Assembly (NCBI GenBank): GCA_902598015.1
Contig: CACJZT010000003.1
Location: 51,980 to 115,979, forward strand
Reading direction: 5' to 3'
Source: an uncultured Pelagibacteraceae bacterium
GTDB taxonomy: Bacteria > Pseudomonadota > Alphaproteobacteria > Pelagibacterales > Pelagibacteraceae
Length of the DNA: 64,000 nt
Numbering within the stretch: position 1 is the first letter of the stretch; each line of letters starts with the position of its first letter. Both the position numbers and the translations under genes were made by a program. Shown piece after piece: positions 9,296-17,075 of this stretch. The notes under the pieces are model-generated. The model saw only the letters and a program-made list of their open reading frames with translations, ran no database searches and had not been told where the DNA came from.

Positions 9296-9896
9296 GAAAC
9301 AATCTTGTTAATTTTTTATCAATATCTATGTTAAAAGAAAATGATCTTCTTTCACCATCAGATTTAAATGGATATGCAGTATGCATTAAATTATTTGGGA
9401 ATAAGATAAGATCACCAACTCTTGGTTTATGATTAAATATAGAATTATTTAAAAAAGATTTAGAACCATAAATAAAATCAATTGTTCCGTTAGTTTTAAT
9501 TTTTTTATGTCCCTTTGTTAAATTGTTTGGAATTTTTAAATAACCAACTCCAGAAACATTGCCATCATGAAAATGTACAGGGTTATAATCATTTTTAAAT
9601 TGTCTTACGACCCATAAATTCTTAATTTTAATCTTTTTTGACTTCTTATTAAGATTTTTTTTTAAATATTGATTTACACTTTTAAAAATAAAACTTTTTA
9701 AATTTTTTTTAATAAATTTATTTTTTAATTCAATTTCTTGCTCAACTTGACCTACTAACTTTTTTGAGTAGTCATTTGATTTCAATTTTTTTTTATCTTT
9801 GATAATACTTTCAACTTCATCATTAATTTTTTTTACCAAATTTAATGGAATTTTAACAACAGCAATTTTTGGTCCAAACGGACTTAAAACTTTCAT
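9288..9896 (-). CDS. 2OG-Fe(II) oxygenase-like protein
   Basis: About 202 residues when started at the ATG eight bases after the hisI stop; the longer frame from 9974 would overlap hisI by 71 bases with a poly-Lys leader, so I reject it. The iron ligands appear as HFHDGN (H-x-D), a distal His in LMHTAYPF, and the 2-oxoglutarate arginine in GERRSFSFN. A short lysine-rich helix region precedes the fold. It belongs with the putative 2OG-Fe(II) oxygenases of the TIGR02466 type. Substrate unknown. Confidence 0.72.
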   Translation of the reverse strand: MKVLSPFGPKIAVVKIPLNLVKKINDEVESIIKDKKKLKSNDYSKKLVGQVEQEIELKNKFIKKNLKSFIFKSVNQYLKKNLNKKSKKIKIKNLWVVRQFKNDYNPVHFHDGNVSGVGYLKIPNNLTKGHKKIKTNGTIDFIYGSKSFLNNSIFNHKPRVGDLILFPNNLMHTAYPFKSDGERRSFSFNIDIDKKLTRLFHG

Positions 9897-9903
9897 TAAT
9901 TTT

Positions 9904-10392
9904 TTATATTTTTGTTGGATTAGGTTGTCCTTTATAAACAACCTCTGGATCAAATTTTTTTTCTTCTTCTTCAAATTTCATTTCGATTTGTCTTGCATTA
10001 TCAATTTTACCCAAAGGAACAGATCTGTAAAAACAGGATCTGTACCCAACGTGGCAACTAGAACCTTCGCCAATATCTACAGTCATCCACACTGCATCTT
10101 GATCATCATCAATTCGAATCTCTTTTACTTTTTGAACAAACCCACTTGTTTTTCCTTTATGCCAAATTGATTGCCTTGATCTGCTCCAGTAATGTGCTTC
10201 TTTGGTTTCAATAGTTAACTTGAAGGCTTCGACATTCATATACCCATGCATTAATATTTCTTTTGTTTTTGAGCATGTTGTAATGACTGGAATCAATCCA
10301 TCATTGTCGAATTTAGGAGATAAAAGCTTGCCTTCTTCTATTTCTGCTACATTTTCTCTTTTTTTAAACATATATGTGGAATTATCTAACAT
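9904..10392 (-). CDS. hisI: phosphoribosyl-AMP cyclohydrolase
   Basis: 162 residues including an N-terminal extension of about 30. Diagnostic motifs are LMHGYMNVEAFKLTIET, AHYWSRSRQSIWHKG and the zinc region SSCHVGYRSCFYR. It catalyses the third step of histidine biosynthesis, opening the adenine ring of phosphoribosyl-AMP. The HisE pyrophosphohydrolase domain is absent, so this is the monofunctional form. It is divergent from folE with 57 bases between starts. Confidence 0.94.
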   Translation of the reverse strand: MLDNSTYMFKKRENVAEIEEGKLLSPKFDNDGLIPVITTCSKTKEILMHGYMNVEAFKLTIETKEAHYWSRSRQSIWHKGKTSGFVQKVKEIRIDDDQDAVWMTVDIGEGSSCHVGYRSCFYRSVPLGKIDNARQIEMKFEEEEKKFDPEVVYKGQPNPTKI

Positions 10393-10449
10393 AATAATAA
10401 ATATAATAAATATTTTAAAATTAAGGTTTTATATATATAAAAGCACGTC

Positions 10450-11052
10450 ATGAAATTAGTAAAAAACGAAAACGAAAAAAAAATTAACGAAGTAACAGAC
10501 AAGGAAGCTGAAGAAGCTTTCGTTAAAATTCTTAAGTGGTTAGGTGAAGATCCTACCAGAGAAGGTTTATTGGAAACTCCAAAAAGAGTAACAAAAGCAT
10601 TTAAAGAATATTTCAAAGGCTACAAAGAAGATCCTAAAGCAGTTTTAGATAAAACATTTGGTGATGTTGAAGGCTATAGCGATATGGTTGTTCAAAAAAA
10701 TATTTCAGTTCAAAGTCATTGCGAACATCACATGGCACCAATTATAGGAATTGCTCATGTAGCATACATTCCAAATCAAAGAGTTGTAGGTTTAAGTAAA
10801 ATAGCAAGAGTAGTAGAAGTATTTTCTAAAAGATTACAAACACAAGAAAGATTAACTGTTCAGATCGCTAATACTTTAATGGAGTCGTTGGATGCAAAAG
10901 GAGTTGCGGTAACAATAGATTCAACTCATCAGTGTATGACTATGAGAGGTATAAAAAAAGAGCAAGCTACCACAGTTACAAATTTTTATCTTGGACAGTT
11001 TAAAGACGATTTAAGTTATCAAAATAGATATTTGCGATTTATTGCAAAATAA
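10450..11052 (+). CDS. folE: GTP cyclohydrolase I
   Basis: 200 residues, the usual length. Zinc ligands and active-site motifs are QSHCEHHMAPIIG and STHQCMTMRGI, with GLSKIARVVEVFSKRLQTQERLT between them. It converts GTP to dihydroneopterin triphosphate, the first step of folate synthesis. The region of about 57 bases to the divergent hisI is nearly pure A/T and must hold both promoters; no operator is evident. The folate it supplies would also serve the GcvT-type dehydrogenases in this window. Confidence 0.97.
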   Translation: MKLVKNENEKKINEVTDKEAEEAFVKILKWLGEDPTREGLLETPKRVTKAFKEYFKGYKEDPKAVLDKTFGDVEGYSDMVVQKNISVQSHCEHHMAPIIGIAHVAYIPNQRVVGLSKIARVVEVFSKRLQTQERLTVQIANTLMESLDAKGVAVTIDSTHQCMTMRGIKKEQATTVTNFYLGQFKDDLSYQNRYLRFIAK

Positions 11053-11067
11053 TATTTACTGATAAAC

Positions 11068-12069
11068 ATGGCGGACTCATTTAAAGCAGTTGTAATAAAC
11101 AATCAGAACGAAAATTTTACAAGAGAAGTCAAAGAACTAAGTTTAGATCATTTTAAAGATGGTGAGGTGCTAGTTAAGATAGATTATTCTGATCTTAATT
11201 GGAAAGATGCAATGATACTAAAAGATGGTGGTAAATTAGTTAAAGAGTTTCCAAGAATACCTGGTATTGATTTTTCTGGAACTGTTGCACAAGGTGATGG
11301 TGAAGAATTTAAAGAAGGAGACAGAGTTATATTAACAGGTTGTAGAGCAGGAGAACTTTTTGATGGTGGATATTCTCAATACGCAAAAGTTAAAAAAGAT
11401 CATATTACAAAAACACCTGAGGGAATGACAAATAAACAAGCTATGATTTTAGGAACTGCTGGTCTTACAGGTTTGTTATGTGCCTTTGCAGTTAAAGCAA
11501 GAGAGGAACTATTGATGCAATCAAAAGTAAATGATGTATTGGTAACAGGTTCTACAGGTGGAGTTGGTATGGTAGCAGTAATGGTTCTTGCAAAGATGGG
11601 AATTAATGTAACAGCTATAACTGGTAAACCAGATAAAGCAGATTACTTAAAAGAACTTGGTGCAAAAAACGTTATAGATCGTAAAGAATTTGAGGGTGAA
11701 GCAAGATTAATAGATAAAGGAACATGGGATGGAGTTGTAGATACCGTCGGTGGCAACATTTTATCTAATGCAATAGCTCAAACTAAACCAAAAGGAATTG
11801 TTGCTATATGTGGAAATGCTAGTGGCAATAAATTAAATACATCAGTAATTCCATTTATATTAAGAGCAGTCAAATTATGGGGAGTAGACTCGGTTAATAT
11901 CAGTAAAAAAAGAAAAGAGTTTGTATGGGGAGAATTCCCTGCTTTGCTAGATTTTGATATTTTAGAAAAATCAGTAAATACTATTGGATTAGACGAATTA
12001 TTACATATCTATCCTGATATATTAAAAGGAAATTTAAAAAATAAAATAGTAGTGGATGTAAATAAATAA
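11068..12069 (+). CDS. acuI: acryloyl-CoA reductase / YhdH-type MDR oxidoreductase
   Basis: 333 residues of the zinc-free YhdH/AcuI branch of medium-chain dehydrogenases. Landmarks are YSDLNWKDAMILKDGG, FPRIPGIDFSGTV, FDGGYSQYA, GTAGLTGLLCAFA and the NADPH-binding VLVTGSTGGVGMVAVMVLAKMG. AcuI reduces acryloyl-CoA to propionyl-CoA, detoxifying the acrylate made from DMSP. The 2-methylcitrate genes at 58250-61772 could use the product. AcuI and YhdH are hard to separate by eye, so the exact substrate is inferred. The LysR gene starts on its last stop base. Confidence 0.82.
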   Translation: MADSFKAVVINNQNENFTREVKELSLDHFKDGEVLVKIDYSDLNWKDAMILKDGGKLVKEFPRIPGIDFSGTVAQGDGEEFKEGDRVILTGCRAGELFDGGYSQYAKVKKDHITKTPEGMTNKQAMILGTAGLTGLLCAFAVKAREELLMQSKVNDVLVTGSTGGVGMVAVMVLAKMGINVTAITGKPDKADYLKELGAKNVIDRKEFEGEARLIDKGTWDGVVDTVGGNILSNAIAQTKPKGIVAICGNASGNKLNTSVIPFILRAVKLWGVDSVNISKKRKEFVWGEFPALLDFDILEKSVNTIGLDELLHIYPDILKGNLKNKIVVDVNK

Positions 12070-12959
12070 TGGATTGGGATAAATTAAAGATATTTCATGC
12101 AGTTGCTGAGGCAGGTAGCTTTACTAGTGCAACAGTAATTCTAAATCTAAGTCAATCTGCAATTAGTAGACAAATTCAATCTTTAGAAGAAGATTTAAAA
12201 GTTAAATTATTTGAACGTCATGCTAGAGGTTTAACACTAACTGAAAATGGAGAATATGTATTTAAAACAGCTCATGAAGTTATCTCCAAATTAAAAGAGG
12301 TAGAAACAACATTAGGAGATAAAAAACATAAACCATCCGGAAAACTATCAGTAACAACCGTTGTTAGTTTTGGAACAACTTGGCTGACGCCAAGAATACA
12401 AGAATTTATGCAATTAAATCCAGAAATTGAAGTTGAACTCATATTTGATGATAGGGAGCTAGATTTAAGCACAAGACAAGCAGATATTGGAATATTTATG
12501 AGAAGACCGAAACAACTTAATTATATTCAAAAAAAGCTCATAGATATTAATTATCACATCTACGGATCACCAAAATACTTGGAAAAACATGGATATCCTA
12601 AGACAGTTAATGACCTAAATAAGCATAACTTTATTTCATTTGGTAGAGGAGCTCCATCACCAGTTTATAATCCAGATTGGGCATTAAAACTTGGAATGAA
12701 AGATAATAAAAAAAGAAAAACTGTAATGAGAGTGAATAGTGTTTATGGTTTACTATTAGCTGTTCAAAGCGGTGTAGGATTAGCCGCAATTCCAGATTAC
12801 TTAACTGTGAAACAACCAAATATAGTAAAAGTTCTACCTAGCGTTCAAGGTCCAACTACAGAGGCACACTTTGTGTACCCTCAATCACTTAAAAATGTTG
12901 CTAGAGTTCAAGCTTTTAGAAACTTCCTTTACAGTAAAATTTCTGAGTGGGAATTTTAA
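12069..12959 (+). CDS. LysR-family transcriptional regulator
   Basis: 296 residues. The N-terminal winged helix-turn-helix is clear (WDKLKIFHAVAEAGSFTSA, LNLSQSAISRQIQSLEEDLKVKLFERHARGLTLTENG). A periplasmic-binding-protein-like effector domain follows from about residue 95 (SVTTVVSFGTTWLTPRIQEF, GVGLAAIPDYL). The start overlaps the acuI stop by one base, so the regulator is probably in the same transcript. It may control acuI or the ferric transporter operon that follows; neither can be shown from sequence. Confidence 0.9.
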   Translation: MDWDKLKIFHAVAEAGSFTSATVILNLSQSAISRQIQSLEEDLKVKLFERHARGLTLTENGEYVFKTAHEVISKLKEVETTLGDKKHKPSGKLSVTTVVSFGTTWLTPRIQEFMQLNPEIEVELIFDDRELDLSTRQADIGIFMRRPKQLNYIQKKLIDINYHIYGSPKYLEKHGYPKTVNDLNKHNFISFGRGAPSPVYNPDWALKLGMKDNKKRKTVMRVNSVYGLLLAVQSGVGLAAIPDYLTVKQPNIVKVLPSVQGPTTEAHFVYPQSLKNVARVQAFRNFLYSKISEWEF

Positions 12960-12992
12960 ATAATTTATCTAAAAAACAGTAATAATTGCGAT

Positions 12993-13029
12993 TGATTATC
13001 AATTGCGACAATATTGCAATTGATAATCA
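12993..13029. promoter_or_regulatory. perfect 14-bp inverted repeat upstream of ferric transporter
   Basis: The left arm at 12993-13006 (TGATTATCAATTGC) is the exact reverse complement of the right arm at 13016-13029, with a nine-base spacer. It lies about 75 bases ahead of the ferric binding-protein start and ends within a Fur-box-like stretch. The size and symmetry suggest an operator for an iron-responsive regulator of the Fur/Irr group, or an mRNA leader hairpin if transcription starts upstream. Which regulator binds is not known. Confidence 0.65.
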
Positions 13030-13053
13030 TTTTCATTGAGAATAGTTATCATC
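13021..13053. promoter_or_regulatory. Fur-box-like operator
   Basis: The segment begins TGATAATCATTTTCATTGAG and ends TTATCATC. From 13022 it matches 13 of 19 positions of the classical Fur consensus, and the outer TGATAA/TTATCA ends are inverted. Its position ahead of a ferric ABC transporter is as expected for iron repression. It overlaps the right arm of the larger inverted repeat. An AAGGAG ribosome site at 13094-13099 follows close to the gene start. Confidence 0.6.
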
Positions 13054-13103
13054 CGCATTGCAGGACAAAATACGTTTAATATAAATATAAATTAAGGAGT
13101 AGA

Positions 13104-14126
13104 ATGAGAAAATTAACAATAATTTCATTGTTTTTTGCTTTAATTTCAAGTTTTACGATTGCAGCTGAGGTCAACATTTTTAGTGCAAGACACTATGATT
13201 CTGACATTCAATTATATGAAAAATTTACAGCAGCAACTGGAATTAAAGTAAACGTTGTATCAGGAAAAGATAAAGCCCTGCAGAAAAGAATTACAGAAGA
13301 GGGAGCAGACTGTGTTGGAGATCTATACATCACAGCTGATGCTGGAAGATTAGGTGCATTTGCAGCCAAAGGCATGATGCAAAACGCTGGTTGGTCAAAA
13401 GCTATTAAGGATGCTGTACCTGCACAATTTAGATCTGCTAAATGGACTGGAATAGCTAAGAGAGCAAGAATAATTTATTATTCACCTGAAAGAGTAAATG
13501 CAAATGAACTAAATGGCATGACTTACGAAGGTCTAGCTGATCCAAAATGGAAAGGTAGATTAGTAATAAGAAAATCTAACAACATTTATAACCAGTCTTT
13601 AGTTGCTTCGCTTGTTAAGAATAATGGTAAAGCTAAAACTGCAGAATGGTCTAAAGCTGTTGTAGCAAACATGGCAAGAACTCCAAAAGGTAACGACCGT
13701 GCTCAAATCATGGCTGTTGCAGCAGGAGAAGCTGATATTGCTGTTGCAAATACATATTATCATGCATTGATGTTATCTGGAAAAAAAGGTACTGAACAAC
13801 AAGAAGCAGCAAAAAAAGTAATGCCTTTTTTCCCTAATCAACAAGATAGAGGAACGCACATTAATATTAGTGGAGCTGGTATGCTTAAACATTCACCAAA
13901 CAAAGCTAATGCTGTAAAATTAGTTGAGTTTTTATTATCAACAGAGGCTCAAAATCACATTGTAAATAATACTTTTGAGTATCCAATGATCAGTGGTGTA
14001 ACACCTAATGATTTAGTTCCAGGCAAAGAGATGAACTTTGTAATGGATACTAAAACAAGTGTTAAGTCATACAGTGCAAAACAAGCAGATGCATTAGAAG
14101 TAATGTTGGCTGCAGGTTGGAAGTAA
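13104..14126 (+). CDS. ferric iron ABC transporter, periplasmic binding protein
   Basis: 340 residues with a signal peptide ending near TIAAEVNIFSARHYDSD. It is a class of iron-binding protein like FutA/FbpA: VNIFSARHYDSDIQLYEKF, YYSPERV, and the paired iron-ligand tyrosines in VANTYYHALM (residues 218-219). It captures ferric iron in the periplasm for the permease encoded downstream. A strong AAGGAG site precedes the ATG. An iron-type operator lies upstream. The next two transporter genes follow after a short Cys-protein gene and a hairpin. Confidence 0.94.
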   Translation: MRKLTIISLFFALISSFTIAAEVNIFSARHYDSDIQLYEKFTAATGIKVNVVSGKDKALQKRITEEGADCVGDLYITADAGRLGAFAAKGMMQNAGWSKAIKDAVPAQFRSAKWTGIAKRARIIYYSPERVNANELNGMTYEGLADPKWKGRLVIRKSNNIYNQSLVASLVKNNGKAKTAEWSKAVVANMARTPKGNDRAQIMAVAAGEADIAVANTYYHALMLSGKKGTEQQEAAKKVMPFFPNQQDRGTHINISGAGMLKHSPNKANAVKLVEFLLSTEAQNHIVNNTFEYPMISGVTPNDLVPGKEMNFVMDTKTSVKSYSAKQADALEVMLAAGWK

Positions 14127-14300
14127 ATGATAGCTGTTAAAAAAAAATTTACTACGGAAGTTGATTATAATAAATCTTCCAAAGCCTGTCCTGCATGTGC
14201 TTCGGAGTGTGAAAAAATCAATAAACGTGTAAATAATAGAAAATTGTCTGAAATTAAAACTAAGGAGGTTCCGCATATCCTAAAAGTATTTAATTTTTGA
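14127..14300 (+). CDS. small cysteine-cluster protein (57 aa), unknown
   Basis: This frame begins directly after the stop of the ferric binding-protein gene (TAAATG) and encodes 57 residues. It starts MIAVKKKFTTEVDYNK and carries ACPACASEC (C-x2-C-x3-C) near residues 21-28, followed by a basic tail. It has no signal peptide or membrane segment. Three close cysteines inside an iron-uptake operon suggest metal or Fe-S binding, or a sensor role, but I do not recognise a family and it could be a chance frame. Confidence 0.5.
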   Translation: MIAVKKKFTTEVDYNKSSKACPACASECEKINKRVNNRKLSEIKTKEVPHILKVFNF

Positions 14301-14313
14301 TTTTCTAAAGTTT

Positions 14314-14347
14314 GTGCCTATGGTTTGGTCTCCTAAGCCATGGGCAC
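14314..14347 (+). terminator. hairpin between ferric binding-protein unit and permease
   Basis: Ten-base arms GTGCCTATGG (14314-14323) and CCATGGGCAC (14338-14347) pair with one G-U, around a 14-base loop, followed by TTTTGATTTT. This looks like a weak intrinsic terminator or mRNA-protecting hairpin that would let the binding protein be made in excess over the permease. The permease has its own ribosome site (AAGGCGG) further downstream. Confidence 0.65.
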
Positions 14348-14383
14348 TTTTGATTTTCATGATTATAAGGCGGATTATAATAT

Positions 14384-15994
14384 ATGAAATTTAATTCCTG
14401 GTACCTTTCTTCATTTTTAGTTTCATTTGTTGTTGCAATTCCAATTTTAACTGTGTTTGCAAGTTTCTTCCAAGAAACAACTAATTACTTTGATATTTTA
14501 AAAAATACATTTTTAATTGAATATATTTATAATTCCTTAATATTACTTTTAGGAGTTTTAGTTCTTACATTATTCTTAGGTGTTGGCAGTGCATATGTAG
14601 TTTCATTTTATGATTTTCCAGGCGTTAAATTTTTTAAATGGGCTTTAATATTATCTTTTGCAGTACCTGCTTACATTTATGCTTATTCATTAACTGCTTT
14701 TTTTGAAAACTTTGGAACATTATACTCAATATTGAAATCTTTATTTGGACCTGGTGAATATAATCAATCCATTCCAAAATTTGATGGTATGCTTGGTGCT
14801 ATTTTATCTATTTCTTTTTCACTATTTGGATATGTTTACGTTTTAACTAGAGCATCTTTTCATTATCAGTCTCAAAATTTAATAGAATTAGGACAAAATC
14901 TAGGTTTTTCAAAATATAAATCTTTCTTTAAAATCATTTTACCATCTGCAAGACCAGCGATAGTTGCGGGTTTAGCATTAGTTGCTATGGAAACATTATC
15001 AGATTTTGGAGCAGTATCATTTTTTGGAATAGCAACTCTTACTACTGGAATATATGATTCATGGATATCTTTTGATGATTTAGCTTTTGCAAATCAGCTC
15101 TCATTTTTTTTGCTATTATTTATATTAGGACTTTTTTTTATTGAGAATATCTCAAGAAAAAAAGCGCAATATCACTCTCCAGTTAAGGGAGGAATTAAAG
15201 AAAAGAAGAAAATTAAATTAAACTTTTCAAAAGGCTCTTTAGCATTCGGATTTTGTTTTTTAGTTTTTTTAGTCAGTTTTTTATTCCCTGTTTTACAAAT
15301 GTTGTATTGGACAATAATTTTTCCAAAAAATTTATTTGATTTAAATACTTTTCAATTATTTATAAATACAATTTACTTAGTATTTTTATCAAGTGTTGTA
15401 CTAGTAACTTTTTCATTTATTTCAAATTATGGAAACAGAGTAACTAAAAGTAAATTTTTAAATTATCTTACAACATTTTCTATTACTGGTTATGCAATTC
15501 CTGGTGTAATTCTAGCTGTAGCATTCATCACTTTTATTGCTTGGTTTGATAATACTTTTATAAAAGCCTTTGAATTTAATTCTATTAAGAAAATCTTTAT
15601 AGGATCTATATTTGGTTTAGTAATAGTTTATTTTATCAGATTTTATTCATTAGCTTATAACGGTTTGAAAACTGGTTATGAAAGAATAAATAGGTCAATT
15701 GATGAAAGTTCTTATCTTCTTGGTTACTCGAAAATAAAAACTTTTTTAGGAATTCATGTTCCTTATTTAAAAAATTCTGTTTTTCTTATAGGGATATTGA
15801 TTACTATAGAAGTAATAAAAGAATTACCTATAACTTTGATATTGAGACCATTTAACTTTGAAACATTCGCTACAACAGCATATATTTTTGCATCTCAAGA
15901 TCTCTTAGAGGCTGCGGCAGTTCCATCATTATTCTTGATATTAATTGCAAGTACATTTATTTTGATTACGTCTAAATTTATTTTGAAAGACTAA
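14384..15994 (+). CDS. ferric iron ABC transporter, fused permease
   Basis: 536 residues with about twelve hydrophobic helices in two halves, each carrying an ABC permease coupling loop (LIELGQNLGFSKYKSFFKIILPSARPA near residue 165; DESSYLLGYSKIKTFLGIHVPYL near residue 445). This two-domain layout is typical of FutB/FbpB/SfuB ferric permeases. It moves iron across the inner membrane. The stop overlaps the ATP-binding subunit start (TAATG), so the two are coupled. Confidence 0.94.
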   Translation: MKFNSWYLSSFLVSFVVAIPILTVFASFFQETTNYFDILKNTFLIEYIYNSLILLLGVLVLTLFLGVGSAYVVSFYDFPGVKFFKWALILSFAVPAYIYAYSLTAFFENFGTLYSILKSLFGPGEYNQSIPKFDGMLGAILSISFSLFGYVYVLTRASFHYQSQNLIELGQNLGFSKYKSFFKIILPSARPAIVAGLALVAMETLSDFGAVSFFGIATLTTGIYDSWISFDDLAFANQLSFFLLLFILGLFFIENISRKKAQYHSPVKGGIKEKKKIKLNFSKGSLAFGFCFLVFLVSFLFPVLQMLYWTIIFPKNLFDLNTFQLFINTIYLVFLSSVVLVTFSFISNYGNRVTKSKFLNYLTTFSITGYAIPGVILAVAFITFIAWFDNTFIKAFEFNSIKKIFIGSIFGLVIVYFIRFYSLAYNGLKTGYERINRSIDESSYLLGYSKIKTFLGIHVPYLKNSVFLIGILITIEVIKELPITLILRPFNFETFATTAYIFASQDLLEAAAVPSLFLILIASTFILITSKFILKD

Positions 15995-17049
15995 TGGCTA
16001 ATAATTTTTTTGAAATTGAAAATGTATCTTTTGCTGCTGGCGGGAAAAATAAAGTTAATAATGTTTCTTTAAAAATTGAAAATGAAGGTGAAATTGTATG
16101 TTTACTTGGTCCCTCTGGTATAGGTAAAACTACAATATTAAGAACTATTGCGGGTTTAGAAAAAATTAATAAAGGCAAAATTAATCTAAAAGGCAGAACA
16201 ATTTCTTCTGAAAATATTCATATCGAACCAGAAAATCGTAATATTGCCTTATCATTTCAAGAGAACAGCTTATTTCCTCATTATAATATAGAAAAAAATA
16301 TTAATCTTGGTTCAGATAGAGTGAAAGAAGATAAAAAAATACAAACTAAAGAAGTAATTAATTTTTTAAACTTAAACAAAATATTAAATAAATTTCCACA
16401 TGAGATTAGTGCCGGCGAAGCCCAAAGAGCTTCTTTAGCAAGGTCATTGGTCTCTCAACCAGATTTACTAATGCTCGACGAACCATTATCTAATGTAGAT
16501 CAAAGCTTTAAGGAGGAAATTCAAGTTGAATTAAAGCAAATTTTAACAAATTCTAAAATAACAACAATAATTGTAACACACGATTCATATGAAGCTTTTT
16601 ATCTAGGCAGTAAATGTGGAATAATATTAGATGGTGAATTAAAGCAATATGATGATCCGTATAACGTTTATCATTTACCAAATTCAGTAGAAGTAGTTAA
16701 TTTTTTAAATAGAGGTACATTAATACCAGCAGAAGTTACCAGCCCGAAAAGTCTTGAAAATGAAGATTTAGGTACAATAACTGGAAATTTCGCTAGACCG
16801 TTTCCAATAGGATCTAAAGTAAAACTATTGATACAACCAGAGGACTTACAGCATGATGATGCGAGTAATCTCAAACTTGAAGTAGTAGATAGAAAATTCA
16901 GAGGATCAAATTTTATTTATACATTAAAGACATTAAGTAATAAATTAATACCAGTTTTTGTGCATTCTCATCATATTCATCAACATGAAGTTGATGAAAA
17001 ATTTGGTATAAAAAGACCCATCCATATCGATCATATTGTTTGCTTTTAA
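15994..17049 (+). CDS. ferric iron ABC transporter, ATP-binding protein
   Basis: 351 residues. Walker A is GPSGIGKTT (about 39-47), the signature is ISAGEAQRASLARSL, Walker B is LLMLDEPLSNVD, and the switch histidine is in IIVTHDSYEA. The C-terminal TOBE-like regulatory domain follows from about residue 240. It energises the ferric permease. The degenerate signature (SAGEAQ instead of SGGQQQ) is common in FbpC-like proteins. It is the last gene of the iron operon; the DMGDH-like gene follows after 26 bases. Confidence 0.93.
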   Translation: MANNFFEIENVSFAAGGKNKVNNVSLKIENEGEIVCLLGPSGIGKTTILRTIAGLEKINKGKINLKGRTISSENIHIEPENRNIALSFQENSLFPHYNIEKNINLGSDRVKEDKKIQTKEVINFLNLNKILNKFPHEISAGEAQRASLARSLVSQPDLLMLDEPLSNVDQSFKEEIQVELKQILTNSKITTIIVTHDSYEAFYLGSKCGIILDGELKQYDDPYNVYHLPNSVEVVNFLNRGTLIPAEVTSPKSLENEDLGTITGNFARPFPIGSKVKLLIQPEDLQHDDASNLKLEVVDRKFRGSNFIYTLKTLSNKLIPVFVHSHHIHQHEVDEKFGIKRPIHIDHIVCF

Positions 17050-17075
17050 ATTTAATTGTATAAATTACATTAAGT

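Noticed and set aside
9897..9974. Longer start for the 2OG-Fe(II) oxygenase-like gene
   Set aside because: It would overlap hisI by 71 bases and add only a Lys-rich leader; an ATG just after hisI is better.
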